From assembly GCA_937895825.1 (NCBI GenBank), contig CALBKP010000123.1, forward strand, positions 1-39,287: a stretch of DNA of 39,287 bases, written 5' to 3'. A program made the position numbers and the translations under genes. The stretch's first letter is position 1. Each line of letters starts with the position of its first letter. This document shows, piece by piece, positions 27,601 to 35,560 of the stretch. The DNA is from an uncultured Alistipes sp. (GTDB taxonomy: Bacteria > Bacteroidota > Bacteroidia > Bacteroidales > Rikenellaceae). The notes below the pieces were generated by a model, which had not been told where the DNA came from, did no database searches, and saw only the letters and a list, made by a program, of their open reading frames with translations.

Positions 27601-28458
27601 TTAGAATAGAATATAACGTTCGGGATCAACGGCAGTGCCATCTCTCCATAGCTCGAAGCCAAGCTCCGTGCTGGTACTCTCCTCAGTAGCATCGGCGTTG
27701 CTCAGTCGTCCGATGACTGCGCCGCTCTGCACAGCCTGACCCTTACGTACAAGCACCTCGCCAAGGCTCTTGTAGACAGATATATATCCGTCGCTATGCT
27801 GTATTGTAACGCTCTTTGTGCCCTCGGCCATGCTCTCAGTGGCTATCACCGTACCGTTTTCGATTGCTGCCACAGCATCCTCGCCATCAAGCGGCATGAT
27901 GGCAACATCGTAGCTCGACTCTGGAGCATCGAAGTTGCGGGTGATAGTGCCGCGCATCGGGGCGCTAAACATCGCCGCTTCGCTCTTTAGTGGCTTGGTA
28001 TTTGCGAGTGAGTACTCGCCCGTGGTGCTTTCCAGTGCTGCACGTAGCAGAGAGTCGGCACGTGTAGGCAGTATTCGTGACTTGTCGTAGCGAATGGTGT
28101 CGGTCATCACCGTAGAGTGGAGTGCTGGGGTGCTTCCGCCCATGATTGTAGCGACCGCCTCGTTGTAGGCGAGTAGCTCTGCCATATTACGCTCCATAAG
28201 GTCTATACGCATAACACTCTCGACCAATGCCTCACGCGTGCGCTCTGACTTTGTCCTATATCCCGGGAGGATGTCGAGAATCGAGGTGTAGGCCATAAGT
28301 AGCAGTAGAGCACCAAAGATGATGACAACAACGGCTATCAGTGCACCGCCGAACCCCAGTGGTGATAGGTTCATCTTCCAGTGTAGTTCGTCAGTGGTGC
28401 GATCACGCATGGATAGCTGTCGCTTATCTGTGAGATAGTCCCAAAATCCTTGTAACAT
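27601..28458 (-). CDS. Degenerate M23/LytM-domain membrane protein
   Basis: The 285-aa protein has a cytosolic N-terminus, one TM helix (about 36-57), a helical stalk and a LytM fold (about 165-285). The LytM zinc and catalytic residues are lost: the HxxxD segment reads ESSYDVAI, keeping the Asp but not the His, and the HxH motif reads TELGFEL where PHLHFEI is expected. Such dLytM proteins (EnvC, NlpD) regulate amidases rather than cut peptidoglycan. A cell-wall regulatory role is therefore an inference. It is the first gene of the dxr-rseP-radA unit. Confidence 0.75.
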   Translation of the reverse strand: MLQGFWDYLTDKRQLSMRDRTTDELHWKMNLSPLGFGGALIAVVVIIFGALLLLMAYTSILDILPGYRTKSERTREALVESVMRIDLMERNMAELLAYNEAVATIMGGSTPALHSTVMTDTIRYDKSRILPTRADSLLRAALESTTGEYSLANTKPLKSEAAMFSAPMRGTITRNFDAPESSYDVAIMPLDGEDAVAAIENGTVIATESMAEGTKSVTIQHSDGYISVYKSLGEVLVRKGQAVQSGAVIGRLSNADATEESTSTELGFELWRDGTAVDPERYILF

Positions 28459-28516
28459 ACTTCAACATTACCATTTACTAATTTATAACTACTCAGTTGT
28501 AGTATATATAACCCGA

Positions 28517-28524
28517 CAAAGATA
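28517..28524 (-). promoter_or_regulatory. -7 box for the dLytM-dxr-rseP-radA operon
   Basis: On the minus strand this reads TATCTTTG, 58 nt upstream of the dLytM ATG. No good TTTG is seen at the expected -33. It lies back-to-back with the nucleotidyltransferase promoter. Confidence 0.6.
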
Positions 28525-28542
28525 ACGAAAATGGTGGGATAC

Positions 28543-28573
28543 TTGGTATTTTACGATAACTTTTTTACCTTTG
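28543..28573 (+). promoter_or_regulatory. Promoter of the nucleotidyltransferase gene
   Basis: TACCTTTG (28566-28573) follows a weaker TTG at 28543-28545 with about 20-nt spacing, 36 nt from the ATG. Confidence 0.7.
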
Positions 28574-28608
28574 TGCTACGAATTTGACTAAATAAACGCA
28601 ATATTACT

Positions 28609-29517
28609 ATGGTAAAACCTACACTTTTGGTCTTGGCTGCGGGTATGGGCTCGCGCTACGGATCACTCAAACAGATGGATGGCGTAGGCCCTAATGGCGA
28701 GGCTATTATCGACTACTCGGTATACGATGCTATACGTGCTGGCTTCGGCAAGGTAGTCTTTGTTATACGCCACTCTTTTGAGGCCGACTTTAAGGAGGTA
28801 TTTAATGCCAATCGCTTCGGCCATAAGATTGATGTAGAGTATGTATTTCAAGAGCTTGACTACCTTCCTGAGGGTTTTGCAGTGCCCGAGGGTCGCCAGA
28901 AGCCGTGGGGTACAAACCATGCTGTGATGATGGCAGCAGACGCAATCAACGAACCCTTTGCGGTGATTAATGCCGACGACTTTTATGGTCGTGAGGCCTA
29001 TGCCGCTATTGGCGAGTATCTTCGGACCTTGGAGGGATTTGAGGGTCGTTACTGCATGGTGGGTTACCAGGTAAATAAGACTCTCTCGGAGAATGGTACT
29101 GTATCACGCGGTGTATGTACTGTTGATGAGGATGGTAACCTCCGTGGTATGGTTGAGCGCACGCAGATTGAGCGTGTTAATGGTACTATCATCTTCCATG
29201 ATGGCGGTGCTGACGAGCCATTGGCTGAGGATACACCCGTGTCGATGAACCTCTTTGGCTTTACACCCGATTATTTCCGCCACTCTGAGGCATATTTCAA
29301 GGAGTTCCTTGCAGCAAACATCGAGAACCTTAAGGCAGAGTTCTTTATTCCCCTTATGGTGAATAAGGTTATCAACGAGGGAACAGCATCAATGCGTGTG
29401 CTTAGAACTCCAAGTGACTGGTTTGGCGTAACTTACAAGGAGGATAAGCCTATGCTTGTTGCAAAGATTGAGGAGCTTATTGAAAAGGGGATATATCCCC
29501 GCAACCTCTGGGAGTAA
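28609..29517 (+). CDS. Sugar-phosphate nucleotidyltransferase-like protein
   Basis: The 302-aa Rossmann-type NTP transferase has an N-terminal signature LAAGMGSRYGSLKQMDGVGP (residues 9-28) and the metal-binding VINADDFYG near residue 120. Later segments include GYQVNKTLSENGTVSRGVC and SMNLFGFTPD. This subgroup is widespread in Bacteroidota, and its substrates (sugar-1-phosphate or a choline/alcohol phosphate) are not settled. No partner gene for a nucleotide-sugar pathway is adjacent. The stop TAA is the first three bases of element E. Confidence 0.85.
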   Translation: MVKPTLLVLAAGMGSRYGSLKQMDGVGPNGEAIIDYSVYDAIRAGFGKVVFVIRHSFEADFKEVFNANRFGHKIDVEYVFQELDYLPEGFAVPEGRQKPWGTNHAVMMAADAINEPFAVINADDFYGREAYAAIGEYLRTLEGFEGRYCMVGYQVNKTLSENGTVSRGVCTVDEDGNLRGMVERTQIERVNGTIIFHDGGADEPLAEDTPVSMNLFGFTPDYFRHSEAYFKEFLAANIENLKAEFFIPLMVNKVINEGTASMRVLRTPSDWFGVTYKEDKPMLVAKIEELIEKGIYPRNLWE

Positions 29518-29649
29518 TTTCTTGTGATAAGGTGTCATTCTTAAGCACATTCCAAAAGATCAGATGGCCACGGGATAGTACCGAAAGGTACAGCCCGTGG
29601 CCATCTCTTTTGCGACGCACCAAACCTCACCCCTTCTGACAAGAAATTA
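29515..29649 (+). repeat. Palindromic gene-end element E
   Basis: The arms are TAATTTCTTGTGATAAGG and CCTTCTGACAAGAAATTA. The inner hairpin pairs AGATGGCCACGGG with CCCGTGGCCATCT and its tip reads GGGATAGTAC..GTACAGCCC; CTTTT follows. It lies between convergent genes, with the right end 14 nt before the histidine kinase stop, so it could terminate both. Confidence 0.85.
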
Positions 29650-29662
29650 GGTCGTGCGCTAC

Positions 29663-30763
29663 CTATGCCTTAGGAAGTGTAAAGACAAACTCCAAGCCTC
29701 CGACCTTGCGGTTTGATACCGTGATGTCACCACCGTGGAAGAGTACCGAGTTCTTGACGATAGAGAGGCCAAGACCAGTACCGCCGAGCTTGCGTGAGCG
29801 GCCTGCGTCGATGCGGTAGAAACGCTCAAAGATGTGTCCGATGTGGTCGTCGTCAACGCCAATGCCGTTGTCGGCAACCGAGATTGTGTACATCTTATCA
29901 TCCTCAGCCACAAGCTTAATGTATATATCTCTACCTCCAGAATACGCTATTGCGTTGTCTGTTAGATTCTTAAATATAGACATGATGAGCGTAGAGTTGC
30001 CTACAACCATCATAGGCGATGGGAGCGTTATGTTCATACGCATACGCTTATCGTCGGGAAGGAGTGCTATGTCTGAGGCAATCTCGTTGACAATGCCACG
30101 AATGTCAATGCTCTCGCGTTCGATACGGCTACTGCCATCCTCCAAACGTGTAATCGTCGATACGTCGTTGAGTAGTTGCGTGAGGCGCAAGCAGTGGGCA
30201 TAGCTTTTGGCTATGAAGGTATCGCGCTCCTCATCGGTCATATCCTTCGACGTAGTCATCGTCTCGAGGTATCCCTGTATTGCAGCCACTGGCGTCTTAA
30301 GCTCATGGTTGATGTTGTTTGTTAGCTGTCGCTTGATACGCAACTTCTCCTGGTGTTCGTGCATGGCGTTCTCATGCTCGCGCTGCACCTCGTTCGAGGC
30401 CTCGCGTAGGCGGCGGTAGAGGTCGATGATGTGGCGCGAGATGTCGCCAAGTTCGTCGTTCGCAAAGTCGGGCATCGACTCGATGTCGGCACCATTCTCC
30501 ATGGCCGTAGCTACATGGTCAAGGCTCTTGATGTTGCGATTAAGACGCACAGCAAGCATTAGGGCTATAATGATAGAGGCAACAGCAACGCCGATAACGG
30601 CGTAGAAGATACCCTCGTCGATGCCGTTAATCGTGCGATTGTGGCTCAGTAGCGAGAAGTGGTAGGTAATAAACCCTCCGATCAGTGCGATGATAAGTAT
30701 TGCCAGTAGTAGGTACATGCCACCGCGGTAGCTGAAAATCTTAGATTTTGAATCCATAGCCAT
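29663..30763 (-). CDS. PhoR-like sensor histidine kinase
   Basis: The 366-aa chain has two TM helices (about 16-38 and 51-73) separated by only about 12 residues, a HAMP-like linker (about 74-125), the H-box NINHELKTPVAAI with His153, and the N, G1 and G2 boxes (SVADNGIGVDDD, GGTGLGLSIV). The near absence of an extracytoplasmic sensor domain is like PhoR, which senses phosphate through a transporter/PhoU complex. The gene overlaps its regulator by 23 nt. Adjacency to a PiT-PhoU gene with a Pho-type box supports phosphate sensing; RprX-like is the alternative label. Confidence 0.85.
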   Translation of the reverse strand: MAMDSKSKIFSYRGGMYLLLAILIIALIGGFITYHFSLLSHNRTINGIDEGIFYAVIGVAVASIIIALMLAVRLNRNIKSLDHVATAMENGADIESMPDFANDELGDISRHIIDLYRRLREASNEVQREHENAMHEHQEKLRIKRQLTNNINHELKTPVAAIQGYLETMTTSKDMTDEERDTFIAKSYAHCLRLTQLLNDVSTITRLEDGSSRIERESIDIRGIVNEIASDIALLPDDKRMRMNITLPSPMMVVGNSTLIMSIFKNLTDNAIAYSGGRDIYIKLVAEDDKMYTISVADNGIGVDDDHIGHIFERFYRIDAGRSRKLGGTGLGLSIVKNSVLFHGGDITVSNRKVGGLEFVFTLPKA

Positions 30764-31439
30764 AGCCTGTTCGTGTTACTATATTTACTCCATACGTGCC
30801 CAATTTCTTACGTAGGCGTGTAATGTTTACATCTATTGTTCTATCGAGCACTACAACCTCCTCGCTCCATACGCGTTTCATTATCTGCTCGCGCGAGAGT
30901 ATCGTGCCTTGATTCGACAGCAAGAGCACAAGGATATCAAACTCCTTGCGAGTGAGCGATACCTCTGCACCATCCACCGTGCAGCTCTTGTCGCGGTTGT
31001 TAACCCTCAAGCCCTCGTAGCTGAGTATGTTGTCGCTCTCTTGTGACTGTTCAGGGACAAGAGAGCGCTGCGAGCGACGCAGCACGCTACGCACGCGCGC
31101 CATCATCTCGGCAACAGCAAAGGGCTTAGATATGTAGTCATCAGCACCAATGTCGAGCCCCTTGATCTTATCCGCCTCGGAGTCGAGTGCCGAGCAGAAA
31201 ATTATGGGCGTTGATGCTGTCTCAGGGCGTTTTCTAAGTATTCTGGCAAGGCCGAAGCCGCTGAGCTCACCCATCATAACATCGAGAATCATTAGGTCGT
31301 AGCCGCTGATATCCATCGACAACACTTCCTCAGCACTCAGTGCCGTGGTCACCTCGTAGCCCTCGCGCTGGAGGTTGAATTTCAAAATCTCACACAACGA
31401 CTCCTCGTCGTCGACAACCAAAATGCGATATTTGTTCAT
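30741..31439 (-). CDS. PhoB-like (OmpR-family) response regulator
   Basis: The 232-aa regulator has a receiver domain with the acidic pair D10-D11, phosphoacceptor Asp53 in MILDVMM and the conserved Lys in ISKPFA. An OmpR/PhoB winged-helix domain follows (about 135-232) and ends RTRTGYGYGFKI-like with the recognition helix region DVNITRLRKKLG. It is upstream of and overlaps the kinase gene. It is divergent from the PiT gene, whose promoter carries a 7-4-7 direct repeat suited to PhoB. RprY of Bacteroides is a related alternative identity. Confidence 0.88.
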   Translation of the reverse strand: MNKYRILVVDDEESLCEILKFNLQREGYEVTTALSAEEVLSMDISGYDLMILDVMMGELSGFGLARILRKRPETASTPIIFCSALDSEADKIKGLDIGADDYISKPFAVAEMMARVRSVLRRSQRSLVPEQSQESDNILSYEGLRVNNRDKSCTVDGAEVSLTRKEFDILVLLLSNQGTILSREQIMKRVWSEEVVVLDRTIDVNITRLRKKLGTYGVNIVTRTGYGYGFKI

Positions 31440-31579
31440 TTCGTTAATATGAAAGTTTCAATCACTCGCCAAAATTACAAAATATGTGGCCTCGCATGCC
31501 TATACACATACAAATTTAATGTAAATTTAACAAATAAACAAGAATGAACCCTCTCTTTTTATAAATATGTATCGCTAAA

Positions 31580-31619
31580 TTGTTACAATTGTTACGTTGG
31601 CTTAACATAATTGTAACAA
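31580..31619. repeat. Inverted repeat upstream of PiT gene
   Basis: TTGTTACAATT (31580-31590) and AATTGTAACAA (31609-31619) are perfect 11-bp inverted copies 18 nt apart. A further TTGTTAC lies at 31589-31595. The right arm overlaps the Pho-type box, so these are probably extra regulator half-sites shared with the divergent regulator gene. Confidence 0.65.
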
Positions 31620-31646
31620 AAATGTAACAATTATATAGTATCTTTG
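31612..31646 (+). promoter_or_regulatory. Pho-type box and promoter of PiT gene
   Basis: TGTAACA (31612-31618), AAAA, TGTAACA (31623-31629) is a 7-4-7 direct repeat, the geometry of a PhoB box. It ends 9 nt before a TATCTTTG -7 box (31639-31646). The -33 position has no TTTG, as expected for an activator-dependent promoter where the regulator replaces that contact. Confidence 0.7.
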
Positions 31647-31666
31647 TTGCACTAATACTTTAATGT

Positions 31667-33883
31667 ATGGATCTTTTTATAGTTATTATTTTGGCGGTTC
31701 TCTCCGTAATGGGTATCGTTGTTGGCGTATCTAACGATGCCGTCAACTTCCTAAATTCCGCCTTTGGCTCGAAGGTGGCTAAGAAGAATATCATCCTTGC
31801 AGTTGCTGGTGCGGGTGTTATGGTGGGCGTTATGACATCGAGTGGTATGATGGATGTGGCACGTAGTGGTGTGTTCTATCCCGCGATGTTCTCTTACCAG
31901 GAGATTATGATCTTGTTCCTCGGTATGATGCTCTCGAACATTATCCTTCTGGATATCTATAACTCACTCGGACTGCCGACCTCAACGACCGTATCGCTCG
32001 TCTTCGGCTTGCTTGGCTCGGCAATGGCACTCGCCTTGTATAATATTTGGGGAGGTACGACCGATGCATCGCTTGGCGAGTTTATCAACTCGGGTAACGC
32101 CTTGGCGATAGTCTCGGGTATTCTGCTATCGGTGGTCTTGGCATTCCTTACCGGACATCTGTTGATGTACATATCGCGTATCATCTTTACGTTTCGCTAT
32201 AACAAGATTTTCAATCGTTTTGGTGCTCTGTGGTGTGGTGTCACCGTTGCCGGCATCATCTACTTTACGGTATTTAAGGGTCTGAAGAGCTCTGGCTTGA
32301 TACCTCCGGTTTTGACGGAGTATGTGAACAACAATACGGCCATATCGTTGCTGATACTCTGGGCCGGTAGCTCACTGTTGCTATGGATATTGCAGCGTTG
32401 TAGGGTTAACATCCTGCGCGTGTCGATACTTGCGGGTACTTTCTCGTTGGCGTTGGCCTTCGCGGGTAACGACCTTGTGAACTTTATCGGTGTGCCCTAT
32501 GCTGGCTACGACTCATATATGATTGCTCATGCATCCGATGCGGCACCTACATCTATGGCGGCGCTTTCGGAGCCTACGCAGGCGAACTTCTGGATTATGT
32601 GCGCTGCGGGCTTGGTGATGGTCGTTACGCTCTTTATGTCGAAGAAGGCGATGCGTGTTATCGAGACCGAGCGTAAGCTTTCGTCGCAGAGCGAGGAGGC
32701 ACCAACAAATAGCGAGGCTACGGTAGCATCGCGTGGCATCGTGCGTGGCGCACGAGCTTTGAATGATGCTCTTGCGGCCATCACGCCTAAGCGTGCTATA
32801 GAGTTTATCAACAGCCGTTTCGTGCAACTCCCGGAGGAGGAGCGTGGCGATGTGAATTACGACCTTATACGTGCTACGGTGAACCTTACGGCTGCGGCCA
32901 TTCTCATATCTATCGGTACGCAGCTTAAGTTGCCACTTTCAACGACATACGTTGTCTTTATGGTGTCGATGGGTTCGTCGCTTGCCGACAGAGCATGGGG
33001 TCGTGAGAGTGCCGTATATCGTATCACGGGTGTGACAACCGTAATCATGGGTTGGTTTATTACGGCCGTGGGAGGCTTTATTATCGCCCTTGGCGTAACA
33101 CTCATCCTCGCCTATGGTGGCACGGTGGCTATTATCGGTGTGACGGTGGTATGTCTGGTGTTGCTTGTGAAGAGTAATTTCTCGAAGGAGAAGAAGGAGG
33201 AGGAGCGCGAGGAGTCTGCCGTGGCTATGATTGGCGAGAGCCTTAAGCAGAGCCCCGAAGAGGCGCTTATCACCTATACCGAGCATGTGTGTGCATCGAT
33301 GGAGAAGGTGACGATGATATACGATCGTACCATTGTTGCTGTCTTCAAGGAGAATCGCAAGGTGCTACGCGACATGGTGCGCGAGGCTGAGGAGTTCTAC
33401 CACTCTACGCGCGAGCAGAAGTACGAGATAATACCTCTGTTGCGTACCCTCGAGGAGAGCGATGTGAATACGGGTCACTTCTACGTGCAGGTTGTCGACT
33501 ATATATCGGAGACAAGCAAGGCTCTCCTTCATATAACCCGCCCCTGTTACAAGCATGTAGATAACAACCATACGGGCCTCTCTAAGGAGCAGGTATACGA
33601 CCTCAAGCGTATCAACGACCGCGTGGAGGAGATTTTTGGCGAGATTAACGGTATGCTCCGCTCGCGCTCGTTTGACAATATGGAATCTATCCTTAACAAG
33701 CGCGATGAGATGTTTGACCTTATCGACGAGGTTATGCAGAATCAGTTGCGCCGCCTCCGTGATACTGGTGGCTCATCATCTGCTAATATGCTCTTCTTCA
33801 ACATCCTCACGGAGACGAAGACGATGATACTTCACTCACGTAATATCATGAAGTCGCTCGAGCATTTTGTTCATTCTTCGTGA
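31667..33883 (+). CDS. PiT-family phosphate transporter with PhoU-like tail
   Basis: A 738-aa inner-membrane phosphate transporter. The PiT signatures are GVSNDAVNFLNSAFGSK near residue 21, GLPTSTTVSLVFGLLGSA near 103 and the second repeat PLSTTYVVFMVSMGSS near 425. About ten TM helices end near residue 505. The C-terminal ~210 residues (about 525-735) are charged helices resembling PhoU, so transporter and regulator are fused. The promoter has a Pho-type box and the gene is divergent from a PhoB/PhoR-like pair. The stop TGA is supplied by element F. Confidence 0.92.
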   Translation: MDLFIVIILAVLSVMGIVVGVSNDAVNFLNSAFGSKVAKKNIILAVAGAGVMVGVMTSSGMMDVARSGVFYPAMFSYQEIMILFLGMMLSNIILLDIYNSLGLPTSTTVSLVFGLLGSAMALALYNIWGGTTDASLGEFINSGNALAIVSGILLSVVLAFLTGHLLMYISRIIFTFRYNKIFNRFGALWCGVTVAGIIYFTVFKGLKSSGLIPPVLTEYVNNNTAISLLILWAGSSLLLWILQRCRVNILRVSILAGTFSLALAFAGNDLVNFIGVPYAGYDSYMIAHASDAAPTSMAALSEPTQANFWIMCAAGLVMVVTLFMSKKAMRVIETERKLSSQSEEAPTNSEATVASRGIVRGARALNDALAAITPKRAIEFINSRFVQLPEEERGDVNYDLIRATVNLTAAAILISIGTQLKLPLSTTYVVFMVSMGSSLADRAWGRESAVYRITGVTTVIMGWFITAVGGFIIALGVTLILAYGGTVAIIGVTVVCLVLLVKSNFSKEKKEEEREESAVAMIGESLKQSPEEALITYTEHVCASMEKVTMIYDRTIVAVFKENRKVLRDMVREAEEFYHSTREQKYEIIPLLRTLEESDVNTGHFYVQVVDYISETSKALLHITRPCYKHVDNNHTGLSKEQVYDLKRINDRVEEIFGEINGMLRSRSFDNMESILNKRDEMFDLIDEVMQNQLRRLRDTGGSSSANMLFFNILTETKTMILHSRNIMKSLEHFVHSS

Positions 33884-34001
33884 TAAGAGGGCCTATGCAA
33901 CCTATCTGAGAAGTAATATCCCCTCGGGCTGTACGTCTTGTACTATCCCGAGGGGATCTTCGTTTCAGATAGGCTACCTCTACCATCCTCTGACGAAGAA
34001 T
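33873..34001 (+). repeat. Palindromic gene-end element F
   Basis: The arms are ATTCTTCGTGATAAGAGG and CCTCTGACGAAGAAT, the middle arms CCTATCTGA / TCAGATAGG. The inner hairpin pairs ATCCCCTCGGG with CCCGAGGGGAT. The tip GGGCTGTAC..GTACTATCCC is the reverse complement of the tip in element E. The PiT gene ends in the TGA of the left arm. Confidence 0.85.
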
Positions 34002-34114
34002 GGTGGTGTGATATTCAGAGGAGCTTTTGAGTGGTGCAAAGGATGTTTCGTTTGATAGGGCGCTTCTCCTAAAAAGTTATAGCTGATTCCCCCAACAATT
34101 AATCATTGCTGATT

Positions 34115-34147
34115 AAAAAGGAAGGCTCACTAAATCGGTGAGCCTTC
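34115..34147 (-). terminator. Intrinsic terminator of the M20 gene
   Basis: A 10-bp perfect stem pairs GAAGGCTCAC (34121-34130) with GTGAGCCTTC (34138-34147). On the minus strand it is followed by CCTTTTT-type sequence. The M20 stop is 10 nt upstream of it. Confidence 0.9.
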
Positions 34148-34156
34148 GTGTGTTTG

Positions 34157-35527
34157 TTACTTCATCTCAGCGAAGTACTTATAGAAGTATGGCAGTGTCT
34201 CCAAGCCCTTGTAGAACTGGTCGAGACCGTAGCTCTCGTTAGGCGAGTGGATGGCATCCTTCGAGAGACCAAAGCCGAGCAAAATAGACTTTATGCCGAG
34301 GATGTTCTCAAAGCCCGAGATGATAGGAATCGAACCGCCCGAGTAGAAGGGCAGCGGTGTGATACCAAACGTTGTCTCTACGGCCTTCTCAGCTGCCTTG
34401 TATGCAGGAAGGTCAGTGGGTGATACATAGGGTGCGCCACCGTGCAAGAACTCAACTTTAACCTTTACGCTCTTTGGTGCAATGCGGCGGAAGTGCTTCT
34501 CGAAGAGCTTGGCGATCTTCTTGAAATCCTGATTAGGAACCAATCGCATGGATATCTTAGCGTATGCCTTTGAGGGGATTACTGTCTTTGTACCCTCACC
34601 AGTGTAGCCGCTCCAGATGCCGTTAACGTCGAGTGATGGACGGATGCCTGTACGCTCCATCGTTGTATAGTCTACCTCGCCGGCTACGTCGCCAAGGTCA
34701 AGAGCCTTCTTATACTCGTCGAGTGAGAATGGCGCCTTGTTGAGTGCCTTACGCTCGGCATCTGTGAGGATGCGTACGTCGTCGTAGAAACCAGGGATGG
34801 TCACGCGGCCGAACTCGTCAGTGAGCGATGCTACGAGTTTTGAGAGCACGTTTGCGGGGTTGGCAACAGCACCACCAAAGAGGCCTGAGTGTAGATCCTT
34901 ATCGGGGCCAGTGACCTCTACCTGCATATACGTAAGGCCGCGCAATCCTGCAGTAATAGTTGGAGTTTCGAGACCAATCATAGAGGTATCAGATACGAGG
35001 ATGATATCGGCCTTGAGGAGCTTCTTGTTGTCGGCGCAGAACTTATAGAGGCTGGGTGAGCCAATCTCCTCCTCGCCCTCGAGCATAAACTTTACGTTAC
35101 ATGGGAGGGTGTCGGTAGCGACCATTGCCTCGAATGCCTTAGCATGCATGTAGAGCTGACCCTTGTCGTCATCAGCACCACGGCACCAGATACGGCCATC
35201 CTTGATCTCAGGCTCGAAGGGGTTGGTCTTCCACTCGTCGATAGGATCCTCGGGCATCACGTCGTAGTGGCCATAAACAAGGACGGTCTTAGCCTTCGGG
35301 TCGATGATCTTCTCGGCATAAACCACGGGGTTGCCCTCCGTAGGCATCACCTCAGCACGGTCTGCACCAGCCTTTACGAGCGATGCTGCCAACCACTCGG
35401 CACAGCGTACCATATCCTCCTTGTGAAGCGATGGCTGCGCGCTGATCGAGGGTATGCGAAGAAGGTCGAAAAGCTCCTCCAAAAAGCGCTCTTTGTTCTT
35501 GTCGATGTATTCAGTTGCTAATTTCAT
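34157..35527 (-). CDS. M20-family dipeptidase
   Basis: The 456-aa cytosolic zinc metallopeptidase is of the M20 family (carnosinase/PepV-like subgroup). Metal-ligand and catalytic motifs are in order: VLVYGHYDVMPEDP, WCRGADDDKGQLYM, the general-base pair in MLEGEEEIGSPS, and a C-terminal metal-binding GGSIPIISGFENILG region. The dimerisation lid (about 200-320) includes DLHSGLFGGAVANP. Dipeptide hydrolysis completes peptide use that could begin with the DPP IV encoded at 311-2440. It lies 33 nt after the phosphohexomutase gene and is likely co-transcribed with it. Confidence 0.93.
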   Translation of the reverse strand: MKLATEYIDKNKERFLEELFDLLRIPSISAQPSLHKEDMVRCAEWLAASLVKAGADRAEVMPTEGNPVVYAEKIIDPKAKTVLVYGHYDVMPEDPIDEWKTNPFEPEIKDGRIWCRGADDDKGQLYMHAKAFEAMVATDTLPCNVKFMLEGEEEIGSPSLYKFCADNKKLLKADIILVSDTSMIGLETPTITAGLRGLTYMQVEVTGPDKDLHSGLFGGAVANPANVLSKLVASLTDEFGRVTIPGFYDDVRILTDAERKALNKAPFSLDEYKKALDLGDVAGEVDYTTMERTGIRPSLDVNGIWSGYTGEGTKTVIPSKAYAKISMRLVPNQDFKKIAKLFEKHFRRIAPKSVKVKVEFLHGGAPYVSPTDLPAYKAAEKAVETTFGITPLPFYSGGSIPIISGFENILGIKSILLGFGLSKDAIHSPNESYGLDQFYKGLETLPYFYKYFAEMK

Positions 35528-35560
35528 ATAGGTATAGTTTTAAGGTTAAATTATGCTTTT

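Noticed and set aside
31470..31518. TAATTTTG and TAAATTTG on the minus strand as promoters of the response regulator
   Set aside because: Both match the -7 consensus loosely in very AT-rich DNA and neither has a TTTG at a proper distance, so neither can be chosen.
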